DNA of 20,750 nt from CAZWUK01 sp964636685 (GTDB lineage Bacteria; Bacillota; Clostridia; Christensenellales; CAG-138): the NCBI GenBank assembly GCA_964636685.1, contig CAZWUK010000039.1:1-20750 (forward strand), written 5' to 3'. Positions 7,210 through 16,900 of this stretch are shown piece by piece. The translations under genes were made by a program, and so were the position numbers. The stretch's first letter is position 1. Each line of letters begins with the position of its first letter. The notes beneath the pieces were generated by a model. That model was not told the origin of the DNA. It saw only the letters and a list, made by a program, of their open reading frames with translations, and ran no database searches.

Positions 7210-7711
7210 ATGTTGCGCAGATCAAGAGACAGGTGATGACGCCCGCCAGCATAACGGCAAGCGCTATGGGAATGGTGTAGCGCGTTTTTTTGATGCCGAC
7301 CGCGCCAAAATACAGCGCTACCTCATAAAATATCGTTTCCGACGAGCCCATCAGGACGGAGGCTGTGTACCCCGCGACGGAATCGACGCCCTGTGTCTCA
7401 AAGATCTCCACCAGCATCGCCATCGAAGCGCTGCCGGAAAACGGGCGCAGCAGAATCAGCGGCACAAGCGAGGCGTCCAGCCCGACCGCGGCGCAGATGG
7501 GTGCGATCAAACGCGAAAAATCATCGATCAAACCGCCCGTATCGAGACACCGCACGGCGATGAGCATGGCGGCAAGATACGGCAGGATGCGATAGAGCAC
7601 GGGCAGACCCTCGGCGGCGCCTTCTACAAACGCTTCGTATACATCCACGCCTTTGACCAACCCGTAAACGACCACCGCCACGGCGAGCAGCGGCACAAGC
7701 ATAGACGTCAT
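7208..7711 (-). CDS. spmB: Spore maturation protein B
   Basis: This is a membrane protein (167 aa) of the SpmA/SpmB (nucleoside transporter/gate domain) family, needed for proper spore core dehydration in Bacillus and Clostridium. The segments PFSGSASMAMLVEIFETQG and MGSSETIFYEVALYFGAVG (middle to late part) are characteristic. It has about four hydrophobic spans. The ATG at 7711 overlaps the spmA stop codon as ATGA, so translation is coupled. The order spmA-spmB matches other Bacillota. A longer reading of the same frame upstream lies inside spmA and is rejected. Confidence 0.92.
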   Translation of the reverse strand: MTSMLVPLLAVAVVVYGLVKGVDVYEAFVEGAAEGLPVLYRILPYLAAMLIAVRCLDTGGLIDDFSRLIAPICAAVGLDASLVPLILLRPFSGSASMAMLVEIFETQGVDSVAGYTASVLMGSSETIFYEVALYFGAVGIKKTRYTIPIALAVMLAGVITCLLICAT

Positions 7712-8268
7712 GTGCGGCGCAGCATCCGGCAAAGCACGACCGCGACGATTGTGGTGACTGCCGAAGCTGCAATGGAGGGGAGTACGATCGCGGCGGGGGA
7801 GGTGCTGCCCGCCGCCTGCCGCAGCGCGATGATGGAGGTCGGCAGCAGCTGCAAGCAGGATGCGTTGACGATCAAAAACGCGCACATGGTGTCTGTCGCC
7901 AAGGCTTTATCCGGATTGTCGGCCTGCAATTCGTGCATGGCGGAGAGTCCCAAGGGGGTTGCCGCGTTTCCAAGTCCCAGCATATTGGCGGCAAGCGTCA
8001 GTGCAATTGCGCCGGTCGCGCCGCCCGCATGCGGAAAAAGCCAACGCGTCACGGAGGAGAGCTGTCGGGATAGAAGTTGCATCAGTCCCGCTTTTTTGGC
8101 AACGCCCATCAGTCCCATAAACAATAAATAAGCGCCCGCAAGCTCAAGACACAGGGCGACGGCCTCCTTGCCGCCGGAAAGCATCGCCGCCATTGCGACG
8201 TCGCCGCCCTGCCGGAGCGTCACAGAAACGATGCCGACGCAAAACAGACCCGCCCACAACCACGCCAT
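7708..8268 (-). CDS. spmA: Spore maturation protein A
   Basis: This is a hydrophobic protein (186 aa) with several membrane spans. The conserved SpmA segment is NMLGLGNAATPLGLSAM, followed by TDTMCAFLIVNASCLQLLPT. It acts with SpmB in spore core dehydration, probably in the forespore or mother-cell membrane. The start at 8268 has GGGAGG with a 7-base spacer. It heads a two-gene operon with spmB. No convincing sporulation-sigma promoter could be fixed by eye in the 200 bases separating it from the divergent lipoprotein gene. Confidence 0.92.
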   Translation of the reverse strand: MAWLWAGLFCVGIVSVTLRQGGDVAMAAMLSGGKEAVALCLELAGAYLLFMGLMGVAKKAGLMQLLSRQLSSVTRWLFPHAGGATGAIALTLAANMLGLGNAATPLGLSAMHELQADNPDKALATDTMCAFLIVNASCLQLLPTSIIALRQAAGSTSPAAIVLPSIAASAVTTIVAVVLCRMLRRT

Positions 8269-8468
8269 TGCAGCACCTCCCGAAAAAAGTATATGCCGCA
8301 GAGGCGCGAATATTGCCGTGTGCAGTCGGCGTTTTTGGAATTGGGACGACGCGGAAAAAAACGTGATGCTGTGGCGGGATTCGACGCCCGTTCACGAAGA
8401 ATTTGCTTTCTCCGTCGATTGCGCTGTGCTATCATAGGAGAAAAGCCAGTGGGACGGGAGGCGCGCAG

Positions 8469-9260
8469 ATGAAAAAAAGCATACGCATCTTGGCGCTGCT
8501 TTGCGTTGCCTGCCTGCTGTGCTGCGCTTGCGGCAAGCAGCCGGAGGAGGCTTTGGCCGCCCTGCCCGAACGTACGGTTGCCCCGGTGTCGGAGGCGAAT
8601 CGAAGCGTAATCTCCGATTATACCGGAGAACGCGTACCGCTGTACATTGCGTCTGTTACGCCGGACGCCGCGGGCGTTTATCTGATCGTAACGGCGTATT
8701 TCGTGGAGACGATGTCCTTTTCAGAAAAGCAGTACGCGGCAATCGAGCACAATGGGTTTGTGGATCTGCGGTGGGTGGACGGGGATTTCAACCGCTATTA
8801 CGTGACTTACGGACCGGACGGCACGATGTATCTGGATACCGACGGCGCAAAGCAGCCGTGGACCGAGGAGGACACGATCCTCAGCGATTATGCGCTGCTG
8901 CAGGTGTACGGCGAGGATGGCGTATACAAGGTGCGGCAGCGGCAGACCAGCATTGTTCAATCCAAACGGCTTGGCGACGAGATGATTATTCGCGTTCCGC
9001 TCGAGCTTTTGGTCTATGACAGCGACACGGCGCATATTGCATCGGTTTATGAAAGCTACGGTCAGGAATACGTGGCGAGGCTCCTGATTCCGGCAGGAAC
9101 GGCACAGGAGCTGTACCAGGCATATTCCACCTGTCTGTGCGGCGGCGTCTCCTGTAAAAAAAGCGGCGTGCATTATACGTATATCACCATGACGGACGGG
9201 ATTGCGAGCTATGTGGAGTATGAGGTCGTCTATGGCGACCACGCCTTTCTTTTCCTGTAA
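8469..9260 (+). CDS. Lipoprotein of unknown function
   Basis: The product (263 aa) has a type II signal peptide: MKKS, a hydrophobic core and a Cys-rich lipobox ending LLCCACGK (cleavage before a Cys at about residue 18-20). It is therefore probably anchored to the outer face of the cytoplasmic membrane. The mature part is mixed alpha/beta, rich in Tyr and acidic residues. It contains a VDGDFNRYYVTYGPDGTMYLDTDG segment and a paired-Cys stretch CLCGGVSCKK near the C-terminus. I do not recognise a family. The ATG at 8469 has GGGAGG (8456-8461) with a 7-base spacer. A -10-like TATCAT lies at 8430-8435, but the -35 is poor. It is divergent from spmA. The 157 bases before the next gene contain no strong terminator. 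Confidence 0.8.
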   Translation: MKKSIRILALLCVACLLCCACGKQPEEALAALPERTVAPVSEANRSVISDYTGERVPLYIASVTPDAAGVYLIVTAYFVETMSFSEKQYAAIEHNGFVDLRWVDGDFNRYYVTYGPDGTMYLDTDGAKQPWTEEDTILSDYALLQVYGEDGVYKVRQRQTSIVQSKRLGDEMIIRVPLELLVYDSDTAHIASVYESYGQEYVARLLIPAGTAQELYQAYSTCLCGGVSCKKSGVHYTYITMTDGIASYVEYEVVYGDHAFLFL

Positions 9261-9359
9261 AAATCGATCGGCAGAACGATGTTGAGGGCGTAAAAAAACG
9301 GCGTGCCGGAGCGGATTTCAGCGGAATTGCGGATATCGGCTCCTTTTGTATGCCGCGCC

Positions 9360-9388
9360 TTTGCGCTTTGCAGGAAACGCGCTATAAT
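9360..9388 (+). promoter_or_regulatory. SigA-type promoter of the PfoR-like gene
   Basis: A perfect TATAAT (9383-9388) is preceded by TTTGCG (9360-9365) at a 17-base spacing. The start codon at 9418 follows about 23 bases after the expected transcription start. Confidence 0.65.
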
Positions 9389-9417
9389 AGGTAAAAAAGA
9401 AGAAAAGAGAAAAATCG

Positions 9418-10449
9418 ATGGAACAGGCGCAGAAAAAAGAGAATCGTTTTGCCGCTTTTTTAGCGCGTAAGGAGATTCGTTTCTCGGCAAAGACGTATTT
9501 TGTAGACGCCATGGGCGCCATGGCGTACGGTTTGTTTGCAACGCTTCTGATCGGAACGATTCTGTCCACGTTGTCCGACTGGCTGAACTGGGAATTTTTG
9601 AAACAGGCGGCGGACTTTGCAAAGTCTGCGACCGGGCCTGCGCTTGGCGTTTCCATCGCCTATGCGCTCCATGCGCCGGTGCTGGTGCTGTTGTCGTGTG
9701 CGGCGGTGGGCTTTGCGGGTAACGCGCTGGGCGGCCCGGTTGGGGCGTTTCTTGCGACGGTAGTTGCCGCGGAGCTGGGAAAGCTTGTGTCCAAGGAGAC
9801 GCCCGTAGACATTATCGTAACGCCCACGGTGGTCATTCTTGCAGGAACCGCGATCGCCGTATTTGTCGGCCCCGGCGTTTCGGCGCTGATGAACGGTCTT
9901 GGGGCGTTGATTATGCAGGCGACAGAGCTGCAGCCCATCCTCATGGGGATCATCGTATCGGTCATCGTCGGCATGGTTTTGACGCTGCCCATCTCAAGCG
10001 CCGCGTTGTGCATTATGCTCAATCTTGCCGGCCCTGCCGCGGGCGCGGCGACCGCCGGCTGCTGCGCGCAGATGATCGGCTTTGCCGTGATGAGCTTTTC
10101 GGATAACCGTTGGGGCGGACTGGCTGCGCAGGGGCTTGGCACCTCGATGCTGCAAATCGGCAATATCGCAAAAAAGCCGCTGATCTGGCTGCCGCCGACG
10201 CTGGCTGCCGCAATTACCGGCCCGATCGCCACGGCGGTATTCAAACTGGAGTCGATTCCCACCGCTGCCGGCATGGGCACTTGCGGGCTGGTCGGCCCGC
10301 TCGGCATCCTGACCGCGATGACGCCCAGCGCGTCGATGTGGATCGGACTGGTGCTGGTGTGCTTTGTACTGCCCGCGGTGCTGACGCCGCTGCTTGCCTG
10401 GCCGCTGCGCAGGCTCGGCTGGATAAAGCCCGGCGATATGAAGATCTAA
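9418..10449 (+). CDS. PfoR-like / PTS_EIIC_2 membrane protein
   Basis: This is a polytopic membrane protein (343 aa) with roughly eight to ten hydrophobic spans, rich in Gly and Ala. The KETPVDIIVTPTVVILAG segment (about residues 122-139) and the repeated GPxxG patterns mark the PTS_EIIC_2 family, which includes the PfoR protein first linked to perfringolysin expression in Clostridium perfringens. The family is related to sugar-PTS IIC components. No IIA or IIB partner gene lies nearby, so PTS transport here is unproven, and a regulatory or transport role cannot be chosen from sequence. The ribosome binding site is weak (GAAAAGAG region, 9401-9410). It has its own promoter and converges on addA, with no clear terminator in 10450-10516. 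Confidence 0.8.
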   Translation: MEQAQKKENRFAAFLARKEIRFSAKTYFVDAMGAMAYGLFATLLIGTILSTLSDWLNWEFLKQAADFAKSATGPALGVSIAYALHAPVLVLLSCAAVGFAGNALGGPVGAFLATVVAAELGKLVSKETPVDIIVTPTVVILAGTAIAVFVGPGVSALMNGLGALIMQATELQPILMGIIVSVIVGMVLTLPISSAALCIMLNLAGPAAGAATAGCCAQMIGFAVMSFSDNRWGGLAAQGLGTSMLQIGNIAKKPLIWLPPTLAAAITGPIATAVFKLESIPTAAGMGTCGLVGPLGILTAMTPSASMWIGLVLVCFVLPAVLTPLLAWPLRRLGWIKPGDMKI

Positions 10450-10516
10450 GGCAAGAGAAAATGAAAACATCGTTCCGCATGTCGAGAGTTTTTGTATGCG
10501 CCAAAACAACCGCTTT

Positions 10517-13500
10517 TCACGGCAGCGGCACCACCTGCCGCGCGGACAAAAACACCAGCAGGGTTTCTTTGACCGGCAGCGCGGTGAGCTTTTCCAGCGC
10601 CTCCCGATAGATGGAAAGCTGCGGCGTGTGCAGGCGCACGCGCTCATGAAGCGCGTCAGGCGTGGGCGCATAATCGGTTTTGTAGTCGAGCAGCACCCAT
10701 TCGTTGTCCTCGAGAAAGCAGCAGTCGATCACGCCCTGCAAGAGAATGCTCTCGGCGTCCGCGTTGGGAAAGAGACGGTTCGCGCCGATCTCATAGGAAA
10801 ACGGGAGCTCGCGGTTGCAGCGTGCAGCGGCAAGCATGCGATTGTATAGGGCGGTGCCGGAAAACCATGCAACGGCAGCAGGATCGGCAAGCGACGCCTG
10901 CTCGGGCGTGAGGAGCTGCCGATCGGCAAGCTGCAATAGATACGCTTTTGCAGCGTCCAACGTATAGAATTTTCCGTCCAAATACTGCATGGCGGCGTGC
11001 GTCGCCGTACCGCGCGACATGGCGTCGGTGGCGTCGCTTTTGATAAAGGCCGGCACTTCAAACTTCGGCAGCACCGCTGCAAAGCCCGCGTCGGCGACCT
11101 CCGTCGTGCCGTCGCCTGCTTCGGCGCTCCCGATGAAAAACACGCGCGAAACCGCCGCCTTGGCAGGAACGGCAAACGCCGCTTCATGTGGATACCGCCA
11201 CGAAAGGCGCGCAGCCAGCGCGGCGGAAACGTCCGGATCCTCCGGCAAAAGCGCTGCGGCAGGCGCGTCGCCGCGCAGAGCGTGCTGGAATGCTTCTCTG
11301 GGGTGCAAAAAGGTCTTGCAGACCGAGCGTTTGCCGCACAGCACCCAGTCAAGCAGCGTCGAAGCGTGGGTGACTTCGACCGGAGACGGGGTAACGACGG
11401 CCCTGTCAAGCTTTTTTTGGCAGTCCGTGGCGCAGCCGATCATATGCAGCTCAAATTTCGCGCGCGTCATGGCAACATACAGCACACGCATCGCCTCGGC
11501 AAGCTCCTCCTGCCGGATACGTTGACCCACCGCGCGCCACGCGACGGTTTCCAGCGTGCGAAGATCGTCGCCCGTATACCGTAGACCGATGCCGAGCGTG
11601 TCGTGGAGCAGCAGCGGATACGTTGCGCTCTTTTGATAGAATCTCTTTCCGAGCTGCGCTAAGAATACCACCGGAAATTCCAGACCCTTGGATTTGTGTA
11701 TGGTCATGATGCGCACAACGTCCGCCTCAATGGTTTGCGCCGCGCCGAGCTTTGCGTTGCCGGAAGCGCGGTCGATATAGAACAAAAACGCGGCAAGACC
11801 CGACAGACCGCTGGAGAGAAACGCGTGCGCGCGAGAGAGCAGCGCGTTGAGATTTGCCTGTCGCTCGGCGCCGCCCGGAAGCGCGCCCATTTCCGAGAAA
11901 AAGCCCGTTTCATCGAGCAGCAGTCCAATGAGTTCCTCGACTGACCGCAGACGGCTTTCCAATCGCCAGCGATCGATCCGGTTCAAAAACGCGGCGCACT
12001 TTTGCCCGAGCGCGGTATTCCCCCGTCCGGCGCACAGGAGCGCCGAAAGCAGGCTGCCGTCGCGCTTTGCGTCGCGCAGTCCGATCAGTTCCGCGGCGGA
12101 AAAGTCGCCAATGCCCGAATACAACACCGACAGGAGCGGAATATCCTGATCGCGGTTGTCGATCACGCGCAGGAGATTGAGAAATACGATGACTTCGATG
12201 GCGTCAAAATAGCCGCCGCTCGCCTGCGCATAGCAGGGAATTCCGCGCAGCGCCAGCGTCTGCGCGAAGGTCTGCGCGCTTTTGGTGTCGCGCAGCAATA
12301 TCGCAAAATCAGCGTAGGTATAGGGGCGCGACGTACCGGCCGCAGCATCGGTTACAGAGCTGTTTTTGATGCGGTCTGTGATCGTGTCGGCAATCAGCTC
12401 CGCCTCCGCCTCTGCATCCGCAATATCCAAAACGTCCTCCGAAGCGTCCGCGTCCGGGTCGAGCCGGCGCTCGATCAGATGGAGGGAGACGTCGCCCGCC
12501 GGCATGGGACGCCCTTGCCGGAGCATAGCTTGCTCGTCGTAGAGAAGATTCGCCGCAGCCCTTGTCATAATCGCGGAAAAAACGTCGTTGACCGCTTCCA
12601 GCACGGCGCCGCTGGAACGGAAATTGCTGTTGAGGTCGATGCGAGTGCCGCCGTGCGCCGGGAACGCCGTGAGCTTCTCCAAAAACAGCTCGGGCTCCGC
12701 CTGCCGGAAGCGATAGATACACTGCTTGACGTCGCCCACAAAAAAGAGATTGTCCTCGCGGCACACGCTGCTTAGCAGCGCTTCCTGTGCGCGGTTGCTG
12801 TCCTGATACTCGTCTACGGCAATATAGTCGTACTTATTGCGGTATTCGGCGGCAGCCTCCGGGTGCTGCAAAATTTGGAGCGCGAAATGCTCCAGATCGC
12901 TGTAATCGAGAATGCTTTTGTTCCGTTTGGCAGCCTGAAACGCGTCCATATAAGAAAGGGTCAGGCGACACAGCGCGTCCACGACCGGATGGCTGCCGTA
13001 AAGCTTTTCAATCTCTGCTTGCTGTGTGAGCGCCATTTTGCCCAATTGACTTTTTAGCAGATCCTTGGCGGCGGTTCGCGCAGCCTTGATCGACGCCGCA
13101 TCGTCCTTGTCGGTGTCCTTGGGAAATATCAACCGTCCAAAGTCGATGCTTTGCGCGCCGGAACGGTACTCGTCGTACGAACCGGCCAGCAGCAGTCCGC
13201 GGCAGCGCGTGATATTGTCGTAAAGGAGCGACAACGCTTTATCCGCCGACGGCGGCAGGAGATCGCAGGCTTTGGCAAACGTGTCCACCGCAAGCTGCAA
13301 ATCCTCTTGAAAGGAGGAAAGCAGCACGGAAAACAGCGCGTTGACGCGCTCATTTTGGCAATAGCCCGCTTGCTGGGTGCGGATCCATTCGCCGGGATCA
13401 GGTTTGGATTGGACATAGCCGGATAACTCCGATATGCGCGAAAAGACCGCGTCCTCGGAGCGGAAGGCCTTCAAAAGCGTGTGATAATCGGCGTCGTTTG

Positions 13501-13939
13501 CAATGGCAAGCGATGTGAAAAAGGCGTCCCGGACGCCGTCCTTGAGCCCCGCAAGCTCCAGCTCGTCGGCGATGCGGCACACGGGCGGCAGATCGATCAG
13601 ATGGTAGCCACGCCGAATGACGAGGGCGCAAAAGGCGTCGATGGTGGTGATCTGCGCACGGGAGACGGCCTGCGCCTGCTCGATGAGCCGCGCCTGTATC
13701 GTTGGCTCCTCCGCCTCCTCCGCGGCGCGCAAAAGCCTCTGCTCGATGCGTGATTTCATTTCGGCGGCGGCAGCGCGCGTAAAGGTCAGCACAAGCAGCC
13801 GCGTGACGTCCGTACCCGCTTCAATAAGCCGGTACAGCCGTTCGGTCAACACGGCGGTTTTGCCCGTGCCCGCGGCGGCGGAGACGATCACGTTGCCGCG
13901 CGAGAGAATCGCCTGTTGCTGTTGCTTTGTCCAAGACAT
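10517..13939 (-). CDS. addA: ATP-dependent helicase/nuclease subunit A
   Basis: This is the UvrD-like helicase and RecB-type nuclease subunit of the AddAB complex (1140 aa), which unwinds and resects double-strand breaks for RecA loading and degrades foreign linear DNA. Motif I is AAAGTGKT (21-28), the Walker B/motif II is DEYQDSN (376-382), motif III region GDVKQCIYRFRQA follows, then SNFRSS, and late helicase motifs IMTIHKSKGLEFPVVF and VLYVAMTRA. The C-terminal nuclease core reads LLDYKTD (Asp1085, Lys1087). All key residues look intact. The start at 13939 has AAGGAG with an 8-base spacer; the frame stays open further upstream, but that part lies within addB. It begins 22 bases after the addB stop and is the last gene of the thpR-addB-addA operon. 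Confidence 0.96.
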   Translation of the reverse strand: MSWTKQQQQAILSRGNVIVSAAAGTGKTAVLTERLYRLIEAGTDVTRLLVLTFTRAAAAEMKSRIEQRLLRAAEEAEEPTIQARLIEQAQAVSRAQITTIDAFCALVIRRGYHLIDLPPVCRIADELELAGLKDGVRDAFFTSLAIANDADYHTLLKAFRSEDAVFSRISELSGYVQSKPDPGEWIRTQQAGYCQNERVNALFSVLLSSFQEDLQLAVDTFAKACDLLPPSADKALSLLYDNITRCRGLLLAGSYDEYRSGAQSIDFGRLIFPKDTDKDDAASIKAARTAAKDLLKSQLGKMALTQQAEIEKLYGSHPVVDALCRLTLSYMDAFQAAKRNKSILDYSDLEHFALQILQHPEAAAEYRNKYDYIAVDEYQDSNRAQEALLSSVCREDNLFFVGDVKQCIYRFRQAEPELFLEKLTAFPAHGGTRIDLNSNFRSSGAVLEAVNDVFSAIMTRAAANLLYDEQAMLRQGRPMPAGDVSLHLIERRLDPDADASEDVLDIADAEAEAELIADTITDRIKNSSVTDAAAGTSRPYTYADFAILLRDTKSAQTFAQTLALRGIPCYAQASGGYFDAIEVIVFLNLLRVIDNRDQDIPLLSVLYSGIGDFSAAELIGLRDAKRDGSLLSALLCAGRGNTALGQKCAAFLNRIDRWRLESRLRSVEELIGLLLDETGFFSEMGALPGGAERQANLNALLSRAHAFLSSGLSGLAAFLFYIDRASGNAKLGAAQTIEADVVRIMTIHKSKGLEFPVVFLAQLGKRFYQKSATYPLLLHDTLGIGLRYTGDDLRTLETVAWRAVGQRIRQEELAEAMRVLYVAMTRAKFELHMIGCATDCQKKLDRAVVTPSPVEVTHASTLLDWVLCGKRSVCKTFLHPREAFQHALRGDAPAAALLPEDPDVSAALAARLSWRYPHEAAFAVPAKAAVSRVFFIGSAEAGDGTTEVADAGFAAVLPKFEVPAFIKSDATDAMSRGTATHAAMQYLDGKFYTLDAAKAYLLQLADRQLLTPEQASLADPAAVAWFSGTALYNRMLAAARCNRELPFSYEIGANRLFPNADAESILLQGVIDCCFLEDNEWVLLDYKTDYAPTPDALHERVRLHTPQLSIYREALEKLTALPVKETLLVFLSARQVVPLP

Positions 13940-13961
13940 GGCAATGACTCCTTTTTTTCCG

Positions 13962-16900
13962 TCAGTCCTGCGCGTCGGTTCGATGACCGCCCGCAAGTTC
14001 CTCAAAATAGGTCTTCCAGCTGATGGTGGGAAGCTTTCGGACGCGGCAGGCGGCAAGCGTTGGATCAAACCGGCATACGCTGCGATAGTCGCAGTAATCG
14101 CAGCTGCCCTTGATGGGAGAAGCGGCCATTTCGCCGGCGCGGATACGGTCGATCTGCTGACCTGTAACCTGTATGGCGCGCTCGAGCAGGCAGGAAAGCT
14201 CGGAGCTGTCGCACAGCGCACCGGAAAAAGCGCCGCTTTGCAGGTGATTGACATTTTCCAGCATATCCGTACCGCCGGAGCCGGCGACGACTGCCGGTTC
14301 GGAGAGCGTCAGCCCATTCATGCGAAAATGACGGATGAGCTGCGCCTCTACCTCCGCGTCTTCGGAAAGCGCTGGGAGCTTGAGCGGCATGTAGTACATG
14401 CCGGCCCTCTCTCCGCCAGCCGCTGCCGCGGACAGGTACAACGGCAATTGAAGCGTCAGCCCCGCGAGAATGCCGGCGGCGGTGAGCTTTTTGCCGGATA
14501 GCTTGTAGTCCACGATACGGAAGAAGCTGGTTCCGTCGATCTCGGCGCGGTCCAGCCGGTCGATTACACCGGAAAGCAGCGCCGTTCGTCCGTCGGAAAG
14601 CAGGATTCGGATGGGAGGGAACGCCTGACCGTCGCCAAAGCGCACCTCGGTGGAGACCGGCAAAAAAACGCCCGACAGCATCTGCTGTACGACCGCGCGC
14701 GCGGCGTAGCGAATGGTTTCCACAATCAAAAACAGGCCGGCCCTCAGACGCTCGTCAGAGAGCAAAATCCCATCATTGTGCGCGGCGAGGTGCGGCGGAA
14801 GCAGCTCGTCCAGCAGCCGTTCAAGCGTTTCCTCGTCGATGGACTGCCAAGGAAGCTTTCGCTTTGTGACGGTATCGACAAGGTCGGAGAGCACCGCGTG
14901 GTAAAAAGACCCCAGATCCGAGTTGCGCTCCAAGCCCTCTTTTCGCACCTCGGCGCCCATGCCGTAGCGCGCAAAATGGCGAAACGGACAGGCGGAAAAC
15001 TGCTCGAGACGGCTGGCGCTCATCGAGATGCGGTCGCCGTAGATCGCGTCGGCAAGCTTTTTGCCAAACGGCTCATACGCCATGCGCCCGTCGGCAGCGT
15101 CCAGCATGCGGGAAATCCGCGCCCGGCAGTCCGGCGCGTCGCGGTAATAGGAAAGCAGGGAGGAGAGCCGCTTTGTGACGATCCCGTCCTGCTTCCAACG
15201 GCGCAGATCGCCCGTGAGCATGTCCATCGCGTCCGCGTCGGTGGCAGGAAGCGCGTCGGGCTCGGTAAGAATCTCGCGCCGCGCGCACCCCGGGAAGAGC
15301 TGCTCAATCGAGAGCACAAGCCGCGACGGGGACAATTCGTTGCTGTCAGAGGAGGCGGCAAAGCTGACGTACAGCCCCTCGCGCGCTTTTGTCAGCGCGC
15401 CGTAGATGCGAAAGCGATTCAACGCGGCGGTAAAGGCGGTATCGTTCCAGACCTGCAGCCCGGCCGAGGAGAGCAAGGCAAGCTCTGCATCGGAAATGAG
15501 CGCGTCGTCCATGGCGTTGGGGGGCAGGAGCCCGTCGTTCGCGCCAACGACGAACAGTCGCCGTACCGTACCGATGCGGGAGCGGCTCATATCGCCGAGC
15601 AGCACCTGATCGGTCACGCCCGGCACAACGCCGATGCTGTAACCGGCAAGCCCCTCTTCAAACACGGCGAGAAATTCGTTTCGACCCATGGAAACGTCGC
15701 CCAGGATCGTGTCGAGCTGCGATAACAGCAGCATGAGCTGGTTCCAGATCTGCGCATGGGCGGCGGCGTCCTGCGGCCGTCCCGCCGCAAGAAGCGTTTC
15801 GCAGAGCTGCGAGAGCGTTTTTTGCATATCGACCGCCGTCAGGTAGGCGTAGACGGCACGCACCTTTGCGGAGACCGCTTTTTCGGAAAGCGCGTCGTGC
15901 AGCGCGGAAAGCTTTGGCACAAGGGCGCTTCTTGCACGCTCCGCATCCTCGGGCTCGCCGCGGGTGAACGGGGACAAGAACCGGCTGCCGCGCAGGTTCC
16001 AGCGCCGCGCATAGTTTTCAAACGCCTCCGCGTCCTGCGGCGCGATTCCGCCAAAGCCGGATTTGGCGATGGAAAACAGCTCGTTTGCCGGGTAGCCGTT
16101 CACACCCGCGCGAAGCGACGCCAGCACGAAGCCTACCGGTGAAAACGCCGTGACGGGGCGCTTGCGGTCGATAAAGACCGGTATGCCGCGCCGGGAAAAC
16201 GCGCGGCGGATCAGCTCCGCGTAACCGTCCAGATCCGATACCAGCACCGCCATATCTCGATAGCGTATGCCGGATACGGCGGTCTGCCGTACGGCGTTTG
16301 CCAAAGCGTCCGCCTCCGCGGCACGGTCGGGCGCGGCGACGACGCGGATACGGTCGGTTTTTCCGTCAAAGACGGCGGGCGGATGCGCATAAAGGTTGCG
16401 CTCGAGATGCAAAAGCGCGTCGTCAAGGTGCTTGGGGCGCGATGAAAACGTGCGCACGCCCGTGGGGATGCCGCGCTTTGCGGCAATGCCGGTCAGCGCA
16501 TCCAAAATCGCGCCGTCGGGCGAAAACAGACCCGCGTCGCGTGCGGCGGGGTCGGGATCGACGGTCAGGGATACCGTGACCTCGGAGGCGGCGGAAAAGA
16601 TCGCGCCCGCAAGCCGGTAGGCGCTTTCGCTCGCCGTGCCGAAGCCGTCGATATAAACGGGGACGTTTGCCACAAACGAGGCGGGCAGCAGGGAAAGCAC
16701 CGCCTGCATGGCGTCGTCGGCGGTGAGATAGCGGGCGGAGAGAAATTCGTCGATATCCGCGTAAAGCAGCGCGACGTCGTGCAGCTTGTCGCATAGCAGC
16801 GGCAAGCCCTGCATGTGTTCGGCTGTTTTTTGCAATTCCTCGGGCAGAATGCAGCATTGCTTGAGATGAATCACAACGTCCGCAATCTCCGCTGAAAACC

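Noticed and set aside
9261..9359. A possible terminator after the lipoprotein (GGAGC ... GCTCC followed by TTTT)
   Set aside because: The stem is 5 bp with a loop of more than 20 bases, too weak to call.
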